A DNA stretch of 12,816 nt from Phycisphaeraceae bacterium (lineage in GTDB: Bacteria; Planctomycetota; Phycisphaerae; Phycisphaerales; Phycisphaeraceae). The stretch covers positions 1 to 12,816 of the forward strand of contig SKPT01000408.1 of NCBI GenBank assembly GCA_007119405.1, given 5' to 3'. The position numbers and the translations under genes are program-made. The notes beneath the pieces are model-generated. The model worked only from the letters and a program-made list of their open reading frames with translations, had not been told where the DNA came from and did not search any database. Positions 1-6,465 of the stretch are shown here, piece by piece (the first letter of the stretch is position 1; the number at the start of each line of letters is the position of its first letter).

Positions 1-562
1 ACCCGAGGTCGTTGACCAGGGCGGCGGCGCAGTCGTCCGGGCAGCCGGAGAAGGCGATCTTGAGCTTGCGTGGCATGCGGTAGCTGGAGGGGTCGTCGAT
101 GAGGTGCTCGGTCAGGGCGACGGCGTCGGGCGCGACGTCGAAGCGCTCCTTGTCGCAGACGCCGGCGAGCGGGCAGGCGGTGATGTTGCGGACGGTGTTG
201 CCGCCGCCGCCCTTGGTCGAGAGGCGCGCGGCGTGCAGCTCGACGAGCGCGCGGTGCAGATGCGCCAGCGGCACGGCGTGGATCTGGATGTCCTGGCGAT
301 CGGTCACGTGCAGCGCGCCGTCGCCGTAGCGCTGGGAGACGCGCGCCAGCGTCTTCATCTGCTCGGGCAGGACGAGGCCGGCGGCCAGACGGACCCGGAG
401 CATGTGAAGGCCTTCGTCGCGCTGCTCGTAGACGCCCTGGGGCACGCGGAAGGCGCGGTATTCGGCAAAGGAGATTTCGCCGCGTTCGAAGCGCCGGGTT
501 TGCTCGTCGAATGCGGCCAGATCATCGGCCAGGCCGGCGGGCAGCTTGCAGGTCGTGGACAT
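1..562 (-). CDS. Siroheme-dependent nitrite/sulfite reductase, N-terminal part (cut by window edge)
   Basis: The first 187 residues of a ferredoxin-type nitrite/sulfite reductase are visible; the C-terminus lies beyond position 1. The ATG at 562-560 follows AGGAG by a good spacing, and that Shine-Dalgarno overlaps the ahbC stop codon. Residues about 50-110 form the first ferredoxin-like half-domain, with TDRQDIQIH at 87-95. A siroheme/4Fe-4S domain follows: GGGGNTVRNITACPLAGVC places Cys130 and Cys136 (C-x5-C), PRKLK at 164-168 supplies the two lysines that contact substrate in sulfite reductases, and FSGCPDDC places Cys174 and Cys178 (C-x3-C). That is the family's cluster ligand pattern, already complete in this first repeat. 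The family reduces sulfite or nitrite by six electrons, probably in the cytoplasm. Substrate cannot be decided from the fragment. It is the last visible gene of the heme operon, six bases after ahbC; siroheme is both its cofactor and a precursor for the Ahb enzymes. Confidence 0.88.
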   Translation of the reverse strand, partial: MSTTCKLPAGLADDLAAFDEQTRRFERGEISFAEYRAFRVPQGVYEQRDEGLHMLRVRLAAGLVLPEQMKTLARVSQRYGDGALHVTDRQDIQIHAVPLAHLHRALVELHAARLSTKGGGGNTVRNITACPLAGVCDKERFDVAPDAVALTEHLIDDPSSYRMPRKLKIAFSGCPDDCAAALVNDLG

Positions 563-568
563 GAGCGG

Positions 569-1780
569 CTACTCCTGCCTGGATGGGAAGGCGGCCCCGG
601 GACGATGGGGCTGGGCGATGCCGATCTCGCGATCGGTCAGGTAGCAGGACGGGTCCGTGCCCATCCAGTCGCCGGTGGCGACTTCGGCGCGGGTGCGCAG
701 GTTGCCGTTGCACACGGAGAGGAAGTGGCAGCGCTGACAGCGTTGGGGCAGGTGGGCTTGGCGTTCGCGCAGGACACTGAGGCGCAGGTCGGTGGGGTTG
801 GTCCAGATGTTGCTGAAGGGCTGGTCGCGGACGTTGCCGCAGTCGTAGTGCCAGGAGAACTGGTCGTAGTGGACGTTGCCGCGTGGGTCGATGGAGGCGA
901 TGTTGCAGCCGGAACGGTTGCCGCCGGTGCCACCGAGCCGCGCGGAGAGGTCGCGGGCGTGACCGTTGCCGTTGTCCTGTTTGTGCAGGAGCAGGAAGGC
1001 GGCGTCGGCATGGTTGCCGACGGTGAGCACTTCCAGGGGTTTGCCCTGGTCGTGGAAGCGTTGGGTGAGTTCGAAGATGCAGTCGAGGGCCTGGCGTGTC
1101 TGGTCGGCGGTGAGGTCGACCTTCTGCATGCGGCCGCCGCGGCCGGCGTAGGCCAGGTGGTAGATGCACAGGCGTTGGACGTCGTGCTCGGCGCAGAGGT
1201 TGAAGATGGCGTCGAGCTCGGTGTGGTTCAGCGCGTGGATGGTGAAGCGCACGCCCACCTTGATGTCGCGGGCGCGGCAGCGGCCGATGGCGGCGAGGCT
1301 CTTGTCGAAGGCGCCCGCCTGGCCGCGCAGCTTGTCATGGGTGGCCTGCATGCCGTCGAGGCTGATGCCGATGTAGCGCAGCCCCAGGGCGGCGAGCTGG
1401 TCGGCCATGTGGTGGTCGATGAGCGTGCCGTTGGTCGAAAGCGTGGCGTTGAGCCCGAGGCTCTTGGCGTAGGCCAGCAGTTCCAGCGCGTCGGGGCGGA
1501 CGAGCGGCTCGCCGCCACTGAAGAGCACCGCCGGGACGCCAAAACGGGCGAGGTCCTCGAGCAGGGCGCGGCCTTCGTCGTGGGTGAGCTCGTCGGGGGC
1601 GGCGTTGGGGTTGGCCGAGGCGTAACAGTGCACGCAGCGCAGGTTGCACGCCTTGGTCAGCGCCCAGACGACGACGGGGCGCGGGGTGTTGTCGGCGGAG
1701 GTGGCGCGGGCGGTGTGGCCGTAGCGCAGCGCTTCGTTGCCGGCGCGGTGTTGGCAGAGCAGGTTGCTTATGCTGAGCAT
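569..1780 (-). CDS. ahbC: 12,18-didecarboxysiroheme deacetylase, radical SAM/SPASM (AhbC)
   Basis: This 403-residue radical SAM enzyme matches AhbC, which removes two acetate side chains from 12,18-didecarboxysiroheme to give iron-coproporphyrin III in the siroheme route to heme. The start at 1780 is set by the family N-terminus (ISNLLC, then ALRYG, then PRPVVVW); it overlaps the preceding gene by 13 bases. The SAM cluster motif CNLRCVHC gives Cys45, Cys49 and Cys52, and SGGEP lies at 88-92. The C-terminal SPASM region carries GNRSG (287-291), GNVHYDQF (301-308), and Cys292, Cys314, Cys348, Cys351, Cys357 and Cys379, ending in the typical CYLTDREI. These are the auxiliary-cluster positions. 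NirJ of heme d1 synthesis is a close relative, but no other nir d1 gene is nearby and AhbC fits better. It is cytoplasmic and probably translationally coupled to the AhbD-like gene upstream. Confidence 0.9.
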   Translation of the reverse strand: MLSISNLLCQHRAGNEALRYGHTARATSADNTPRPVVVWALTKACNLRCVHCYASANPNAAPDELTHDEGRALLEDLARFGVPAVLFSGGEPLVRPDALELLAYAKSLGLNATLSTNGTLIDHHMADQLAALGLRYIGISLDGMQATHDKLRGQAGAFDKSLAAIGRCRARDIKVGVRFTIHALNHTELDAIFNLCAEHDVQRLCIYHLAYAGRGGRMQKVDLTADQTRQALDCIFELTQRFHDQGKPLEVLTVGNHADAAFLLLHKQDNGNGHARDLSARLGGTGGNRSGCNIASIDPRGNVHYDQFSWHYDCGNVRDQPFSNIWTNPTDLRLSVLRERQAHLPQRCQRCHFLSVCNGNLRTRAEVATGDWMGTDPSCYLTDREIGIAQPHRPGAAFPSRQE

Positions 1781-2862
1781 CGTTTGAGTTCCGGTAGCCA
1801 GGCATCGGGGATGTAGGTGCAGTCGCGTTCGGGGGCGAGGTGATCGCGGGTCAGGGCGTAGGCGCGGGCGCGGCTGCCGCCGCAGACGGTGTTGAAGCGG
1901 CAGGCGCCGCACTTGCCCTTGAGCTGCGTCACGTCGCGCAATTCGCGGAAGACGGGGGCGTTCTGGTAGATGTCGACGACGCTGCGCTGGGGGAATCGGC
2001 CGCAGTCGATGGGCAGGAAGCCGCTGGGGAAGACCTGCCCGACGTGGCTGACGAACATGACGCCCCGGCCGTCGTTGACGCCCAGCGGGGCGCGCATGGG
2101 CGTGTGCGTGCCGCCGGCGAGCGGGTCGCCGCCGCGGCGCATGACGAAGCGGCGGTAGTGCGGGGCCTCGGTGGTCTTGATGGCGTAGGGCTGGCGACGG
2201 GCATGGGCGTGCAGTTGCTCGAAGACCTGCTCGTAGCGCTCGGGGGCGATGCGCTGCTCGGCAAGGCCCCGGCCGACAGGCACGAGGAAGAAGACGGACC
2301 AGAGGGCGACGTCCTCGTCGGCGAGCAGCTCGGCGATGGCGTCGAGCTGGTCGACGTTGCGCGTGGTGATGGTGGTGTTGACCTGGAGGCTGATGTCCTG
2401 GGCGCGGATCTGCTTCATGATCGTGCGCGTCAGCTCGTAGCTGCCGGGCACGCCGCGGAAGCTGTCGTGGGTATGGGCGTCGACGCCGTCGAGGCTCATG
2501 GCGATGCGGCTGACGCCGGCGTCATGCAGGCGGGCCAGGGCGTCGACGGTGACCAGTGGCGTGGCGGAGGGGCTCATGGCGACCGTCAGGCCGAGCTTGC
2601 GCGCGTGGCGGATGAGCTGGTCGAGGTCCGCGCGCTTGAGCGGATCGCCGCCGGTGAGCACAAGCAGCGGCGCGGCGGGGAAGGAGGCGAGGTCCTCGAT
2701 GAGACGCATCGACGCGGTGGTATCGAGCTCGCTGGGGTGAGCACGCGGCTGGGCGCAGGCCCGGCAGTGGGCGCAGACGAGGTCGCAGGCGCGGGTCACT
2801 TCATAGAACACGAGGAAAGGGCTGTGATCGAAGTCGGCGGTGGTGTAACGCGAGCGGATCAT
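1768..2862 (-). CDS. ahbD: AhbD-like radical SAM/SPASM protein (probable heme b synthase)
   Basis: A 364-residue radical SAM/SPASM protein. EVTRACDLVCAHC gives the cluster cysteines Cys26, Cys30 and Cys33; LTGGDP is at 69-74, NTTIT near 161 and VPVGRG near 195. The SPASM part has Cys287, Cys318, Cys321, Cys327 and Cys348 in a KGKCGAC..VCGGSRARAYA context shared by AhbD heme b synthase. AhbD decarboxylates two propionates of iron-coproporphyrin III to vinyls, giving heme b. Stretches such as SATPLVT, FRGVPGS and KTTEAPHYRR also recall a related, poorly characterised radical SAM family (TIGR04053). I assign AhbD because it sits directly between hemA and ahbC, but the assignment is less certain than for ahbC. 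The start at 2862 forms an ATGA overlap with the hemA stop; an ATG at 2868 is possible. Neither has a strong Shine-Dalgarno, suggesting coupled translation. Confidence 0.75.
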   Translation of the reverse strand: MIRSRYTTADFDHSPFLVFYEVTRACDLVCAHCRACAQPRAHPSELDTTASMRLIEDLASFPAAPLLVLTGGDPLKRADLDQLIRHARKLGLTVAMSPSATPLVTVDALARLHDAGVSRIAMSLDGVDAHTHDSFRGVPGSYELTRTIMKQIRAQDISLQVNTTITTRNVDQLDAIAELLADEDVALWSVFFLVPVGRGLAEQRIAPERYEQVFEQLHAHARRQPYAIKTTEAPHYRRFVMRRGGDPLAGGTHTPMRAPLGVNDGRGVMFVSHVGQVFPSGFLPIDCGRFPQRSVVDIYQNAPVFRELRDVTQLKGKCGACRFNTVCGGSRARAYALTRDHLAPERDCTYIPDAWLPELKRCSA

Positions 2863-4187
2863 CGGCATTGTCCCGTGCAGGGCGCGGTGGCGCGGGTGGC
2901 GGCGGTGGGCGGCGCGGTGACGGCCTGATGGCAGGCGATCTCGTGGAGCATGCGGGCCAGGCGATGCATGGCGTCGCTGTGCGGGCAGTGGCAGCGCACG
3001 ACCTCGGGCCAGGGGTGCATGAGCTTTTTCATGAGGCGATGGGCCATCTGCTCGACGGCCCGCTGCTGGTCGTCGCTCATCGCCGGGGCGTTTTGTGCCA
3101 GCCATTGCAGCTCGGCGTCGCGGACCTGCTCGGCGCTGCGGTAGAGCCGTGCCAGCAGCGGGGCCTGGCGGGCGTGGGCGAGCCATTGCTCGAAGCGCCG
3201 GGCCTGCTGCTCGATGATCCGGCGTGCCCGCGGCAGCATGCGATGACGGGCGGCGCGGTTGCGCACGACGACGTCCTCGAGCGTGTCGATGTTGCGCAGC
3301 TCGACGTTGTCGATGGCCCCGGCCTCGGGCTCGACGTTGCGCGGCATGGCGAGATCAAGGATCAGCAAGCGGCGGTCCGGGCGACGGCGCATGGCCTGCT
3401 CCAGCGCCGGCGCGGTCAGGACGGGGTGCGGGGCGCGCAGCGCGGTGATGACGATGTCGGCGTCGGCGAGCTCGTCGTCGAGCTGGTTGCAGGCGACGGT
3501 GCGGGCGCCGCAGTGTGTGGCCAGCGCCAGGGCGTGGGCGTGGGTGCGGCTGACAATGGTCAGGTGACGGGCCTGCATCGAGCAGAGGTGCCGGCAGACG
3601 CTGCGGGCGATGTCGCCGGCGCCGACGACGAGGATCCGGCGGTGGGTCAGCTCGTGCATGGTCGCCTGGGCGGCGTCGATGGCGACGGAGGGGATGGTGG
3701 CCTTGCCCAGGCCGATGGCGGTGTCGCGGCGCACGTGGGCGCTGGTGCGCAGCGCGGAGGCGACGAGGCGGTTGAGCACGCGGCCGGTGGTGCGGTGCTC
3801 CTGCGCCAGGGCGTAGGCTTGCTTGAGCTGGTTGACGATGTGGTGCTCGCCCAGGGCGATCGAGTCCAGGCCGCAGGCGACGCGGAAGAGGTGGCGCACG
3901 GCGTCGAGGTCGCCATGGTGGTAAAGGTGATCGCGGAACCCCGCCGTCGGCACGTGGCCGACCTGGTGCAGCGTGTCGATGACCGGCTCGAACGGGGCGT
4001 CGCGGAGGTCGCTGGCGAGCAGCAGCTCGGTGCGGTTGCAGGTGCACAGGAGCATGGCCTCGCTGTCGGGCAGGCGGTCCGCCAAACGGCGCAGGACGGC
4101 CGCGGCCTGCTCGGGGCACAAGGCCAGTGGCTCGCGCACCTCCACCGGGGCGCTGTGATGGCTCAGGCCGATGAGGTGAATGTCCAT
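2859..4187 (-). CDS. hemA: Glutamyl-tRNA reductase
   Basis: HemA reduces glutamyl-tRNA(Glu) with NADPH to glutamate-1-semialdehyde, the first committed step of C5-pathway tetrapyrrole synthesis. The 442-residue length is near family size. The N-terminal domain begins MDIHLIGLSHHSAPVEVRE, and the catalytic cysteine is Cys50 in CTCNRTE. HLFRVACGLDS at 99-109 is typical. The NADPH-binding domain has VVGAGDIA at 187-194. A helical C-terminal dimerisation domain starts near residue 310 and contains HRLMKKLMHP. The loop usually read as GEPQI is GEHHI at 113-117. The start is fixed by homology and by the TGATG overlap with the ccmD-like gene, with GGAG upstream. Its position between ccm and ahb genes suggests that precursor supply is coregulated with heme use. 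Archaeal and bacterial siroheme-dependent heme makers use the same enzyme. Confidence 0.96.
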   Translation of the reverse strand: MDIHLIGLSHHSAPVEVREPLALCPEQAAAVLRRLADRLPDSEAMLLCTCNRTELLLASDLRDAPFEPVIDTLHQVGHVPTAGFRDHLYHHGDLDAVRHLFRVACGLDSIALGEHHIVNQLKQAYALAQEHRTTGRVLNRLVASALRTSAHVRRDTAIGLGKATIPSVAIDAAQATMHELTHRRILVVGAGDIARSVCRHLCSMQARHLTIVSRTHAHALALATHCGARTVACNQLDDELADADIVITALRAPHPVLTAPALEQAMRRRPDRRLLILDLAMPRNVEPEAGAIDNVELRNIDTLEDVVVRNRAARHRMLPRARRIIEQQARRFEQWLAHARQAPLLARLYRSAEQVRDAELQWLAQNAPAMSDDQQRAVEQMAHRLMKKLMHPWPEVVRCHCPHSDAMHRLARMLHEIACHQAVTAPPTAATRATAPCTGQCR

Positions 4188-4312
4188 CAGCGGTGGTCTC
4201 CATGACTTCGACGGCGCTGCCGGGCATGGCCCAGCCAGAGCCGGGCGCCGTAGCCGGCGAGCAGCGCGCCGCTGACCAGGTAGGCGGCGATGACGGATGC
4301 GAGTCCACTCAT
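4187..4312 (-). CDS. ccmD: CcmD-like small membrane protein (41 aa)
   Basis: A 41-residue gene between ccmC and hemA. GAGGTG lies four bases before the ATG at 4312, and its TGA overlaps the hemA ATG as TGATG. The protein has one hydrophobic helix (about residues 5-27, ASVIAAYLVSGALLAGYGARL) followed by an Arg/His-rich tail (RQRRRSHGDHR). CcmD proteins have just this size and shape, with a positively charged cytoplasmic end, and lie after ccmC. CcmD bridges CcmABC and CcmE and is needed to release heme-loaded CcmE. CcmD sequences are too short and variable for a sequence match, so the call rests on length, topology and position. Confidence 0.8.
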   Translation of the reverse strand: MSGLASVIAAYLVSGALLAGYGARLWLGHARQRRRSHGDHR

Positions 4313-4331
4313 GTTGCACCTCGTGGAGGAA

Positions 4332-5024
4332 TCACTCGATGGCTCCGGCAGAGGTGACGGCCCGGGGTGACGCCGCGTCCGGCTGGGCCAGGTTGTGGCT
4401 GCGGCCGAGGCGGTAGTGCGCGGCGATCAGGCCCGCGGCGAGCATCGTCACGGGCACGGCGAAGATCAGCACCGTCCACCACATGGCCGGCTCCAGCGAG
4501 ACGGAACTCGGGTGGATGTCGGGCATGAGGCGCACGGAGAAGTAGACCAGCGGCACGTCGATGAACGCGACGATGCCGTAGACAGCGCAGACCATGGCCC
4601 GGCGCGTCGGGTCGTCGAACGAGCTGCGGATCACCAGGTACGCGGCGTAGAGCAGCCACAGCAGAAGGCTGAAGGTCAGCCGCGGGCTCCAGGTCCACCA
4701 GTGGCCCCAGGCCTCGCGGCCCCAGATCATGCCGGTCAGCAGCACGATGCTGCACAGCAGCACCGCGACGCCGGCGGCGGCGGCGGCCAGGTCGTCCCAG
4801 CGCTGACGCCGGGTGAAGAGGTAGGCGAGGCAGGCGAGGAAGTTGACGGTGCACGCCAGCAGGGCGTTGATCGCCACGGGAAAGTGCAGGTAGAAGATCT
4901 TCTGCACCGGGCCCATCGTCTGCTCCGTGGGCGTCCATGTGAACACGACGACCAGCGCGGTGGCGGCCAGGGCGAGCGTCGCCAGCCAGTAGAGGGCAAC
5001 GAGGTTGGGGCGTGCACGGGTCAT
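4332..5024 (-). CDS. ccmC: Heme exporter/handling protein CcmC
   Basis: A 230-residue polytopic membrane protein of the heme-handling family. CcmC binds heme at the outer face of the membrane through two histidines and a tryptophan-rich loop, and transfers it to CcmE. The histidines are His47 (KIFYLHFP) and His171 (MPDIHPSS). The W-rich motif is WGHWWTWSPRLT at 106-117. Most CcmC proteins have Asp where this one has Ser113, giving WSPRLT instead of WDxRLT. About six hydrophobic segments are visible. The ATG at 5024 follows the ccmB stop by 14 bases; the ribosome binding site is weak, and upstream in-frame sequence is ccmB shadow. The gene precedes the ccmD-like gene by 19 bases. Confidence 0.93.
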   Translation of the reverse strand: MTRARPNLVALYWLATLALAATALVVVFTWTPTEQTMGPVQKIFYLHFPVAINALLACTVNFLACLAYLFTRRQRWDDLAAAAAGVAVLLCSIVLLTGMIWGREAWGHWWTWSPRLTFSLLLWLLYAAYLVIRSSFDDPTRRAMVCAVYGIVAFIDVPLVYFSVRLMPDIHPSSVSLEPAMWWTVLIFAVPVTMLAAGLIAAHYRLGRSHNLAQPDAASPRAVTSAGAIE

Positions 5025-5038
5025 GGCGTCTCGCGGTT

Positions 5039-5716
5039 TCAGGGTTCGAGGATGAACTCGAAGACGAGCCAGCTCACGGTCAGGTAGATCAGGCCGAAGG
5101 CGACGAGGATCGCCAGCGCTGCCTGGGTGATGGGCTGCCCGTCGCGGAACAACGCCACGAGCAGGTGCGTCGAAGCGAGCACCAGCGGCAATGTGACGGG
5201 CAGGATCAACATGGCCAGCGGCGCGCTGCGCATGGAACTGGAGCTGGTGACGGCGGAGAAGAGGGTGCCGACGGCGGCGAAGCCGACCATCGACACGACG
5301 ATGGTGAGGGCGAACGCCAGCGGTGCCTGCGCCAGGTCGAAGCCGAAGAGCACCGCGGCGACGGGGGTAACGACCAGGACGACGGCGAGCATGAGCAGGA
5401 GGTTGGTGGTGAGCTTGGCGAGGTAGATGACGCTGCGGTCGACGGGCGCCAGCAGCAAGGCGGCCAGGGCGCCGTCGTGGCGTTCCGGGGCCATGGTGCG
5501 TTCGAAGCAGAGAATGCCGGCGAAGAGGTAGGCGACCCAGAGCACGGCCGGAGCGGCGTAGCCGGAGGCGAGCTGTTGCGGGCCCAGCCCCAGGCCCAGC
5601 ACCGCGACGATGAGCATGGCCAGGACGGCGACGAGGGCGAGGATCTGGCGTGAGCGCAGCTCCAGCGCCAGGTCCTTGGCGACGAGGGCGGCGAACTGGC
5701 GCAGGGCCAGGCTCAT
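5039..5716 (-). CDS. ccmB: Heme exporter membrane subunit CcmB
   Basis: CcmB is the membrane partner of the CcmA ATPase in the complex that uses ATP to release holo-CcmE. The 225-residue length is typical. The protein begins with a cytoplasmic amphipathic segment (RQFAALVAKDLALELRSRQ), followed by about six hydrophobic helices. The family motif FERTMAPERHDGALAALLLAP is recognisable around residues 71-91. The start at 5716 overlaps the ccmA stop as ATGA, and a perfect AGGAGG lies seven bases before it, so it can be translated independently. Confidence 0.92.
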   Translation of the reverse strand: MSLALRQFAALVAKDLALELRSRQILALVAVLAMLIVAVLGLGLGPQQLASGYAAPAVLWVAYLFAGILCFERTMAPERHDGALAALLLAPVDRSVIYLAKLTTNLLLMLAVVLVVTPVAAVLFGFDLAQAPLAFALTIVVSMVGFAAVGTLFSAVTSSSSMRSAPLAMLILPVTLPLVLASTHLLVALFRDGQPITQAALAILVAFGLIYLTVSWLVFEFILEP

Positions 5717-6465
5717 GCCAGCACCTCCTGGCGCAGGGTGGCGGCGTCGAGGCCGGCGCGCCGGCGGTGCAGGGCGAGTCGGCCGGCGCGGAGCACGGCG
5801 AACTCGTCGGCGAGCTCAAGGGCGTGGGCGATGTCGTGATGGGTCACGAGGATGGCCTTGCCCTCGCGGCGCAGCTCATCGAGCAGGCGGGTGCAGATGT
5901 CGATCGACGCCAGGTCCAGTCCCGAGAAGGGCTCGTCGGCGAGCAGCAGTTGCGGGTCGTGCATCAGTGCGCGGGCGATGGCCAGGCGTTGGCCCATGCC
6001 GCGGCTGAAGGTCTTCACAGCGTCGTGGGCGCGGTCGGCCAGGCCGACGCGTTGAAGCAGTTGCGCGGCGCGCACGGCGGGACGGGCTAGGCCATAGAGC
6101 CGGCCGAAGAAGACGAGGTTTTCCAGCGCGGTCAGGTCGCGGTAGAGCATGGTCTGATGGCCGATGAGCCCGATGCGTGCGCGCAGGCCGGTGCTGTTGC
6201 GTGTGGCCGGCCGGCCGAAGAGCCAGAGCTTGCCGTGGCTCAGCGGCACGAGGGTGGCGACGGCGGCGAGCAGCGTGCTCTTGCCGGCGCCGTTGGCGCC
6301 CAGCAGGGCGCAGATGCGGCGCGGGGCGAGGCACAGGCTCACGTCGCGCAGGACGCATCGCTCGCCGAGGCGCACGCCCAGGGCCTGGGCGCGCAGGGGC
6401 GCTGCGTCGTCGGCGGCGCCAGCCAGGGCGGGCCTGGCGGGATCATGGATGGGCAGACTCGTCAT
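5713..6465 (-). CDS. ccmA: Heme ABC exporter ATP-binding subunit CcmA
   Basis: A 250-residue ABC ATPase. The P-loop GANGAGKST is at 56-64, the Q-loop glutamine is in GHQTMLY near 104, the signature SRGMGQR is at 154-160, Walker B LLLADEP is at 173-179, and the switch histidine is in LVTHHD near 209. CcmA energises release of holo-CcmE from CcmC. I choose ATG at 6465; a GTG lies one codon earlier at 6468. GGAG nine bases upstream of the ATG fits. The N-terminus is about 25 residues longer than usual before the first beta strand, so a later start cannot be excluded, but the Shine-Dalgarno supports this one. It overlaps the preceding gene by 23 bases and the ccmB start by four. Confidence 0.93.
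   Translation of the reverse strand: MTSLPIHDPARPALAGAADDAAPLRAQALGVRLGERCVLRDVSLCLAPRRICALLGANGAGKSTLLAAVATLVPLSHGKLWLFGRPATRNSTGLRARIGLIGHQTMLYRDLTALENLVFFGRLYGLARPAVRAAQLLQRVGLADRAHDAVKTFSRGMGQRLAIARALMHDPQLLLADEPFSGLDLASIDICTRLLDELRREGKAILVTHHDIAHALELADEFAVLRAGRLALHRRRAGLDAATLRQEVLA

Noticed and set aside
569..1780. NirJ (heme d1 synthesis) as the identity of the ahbC gene
   Set aside because: N-terminal and SPASM motifs agree better with AhbC, and no nirS, nirF or nirDLGH-type gene is in the window apart from the generic siroheme reductase.
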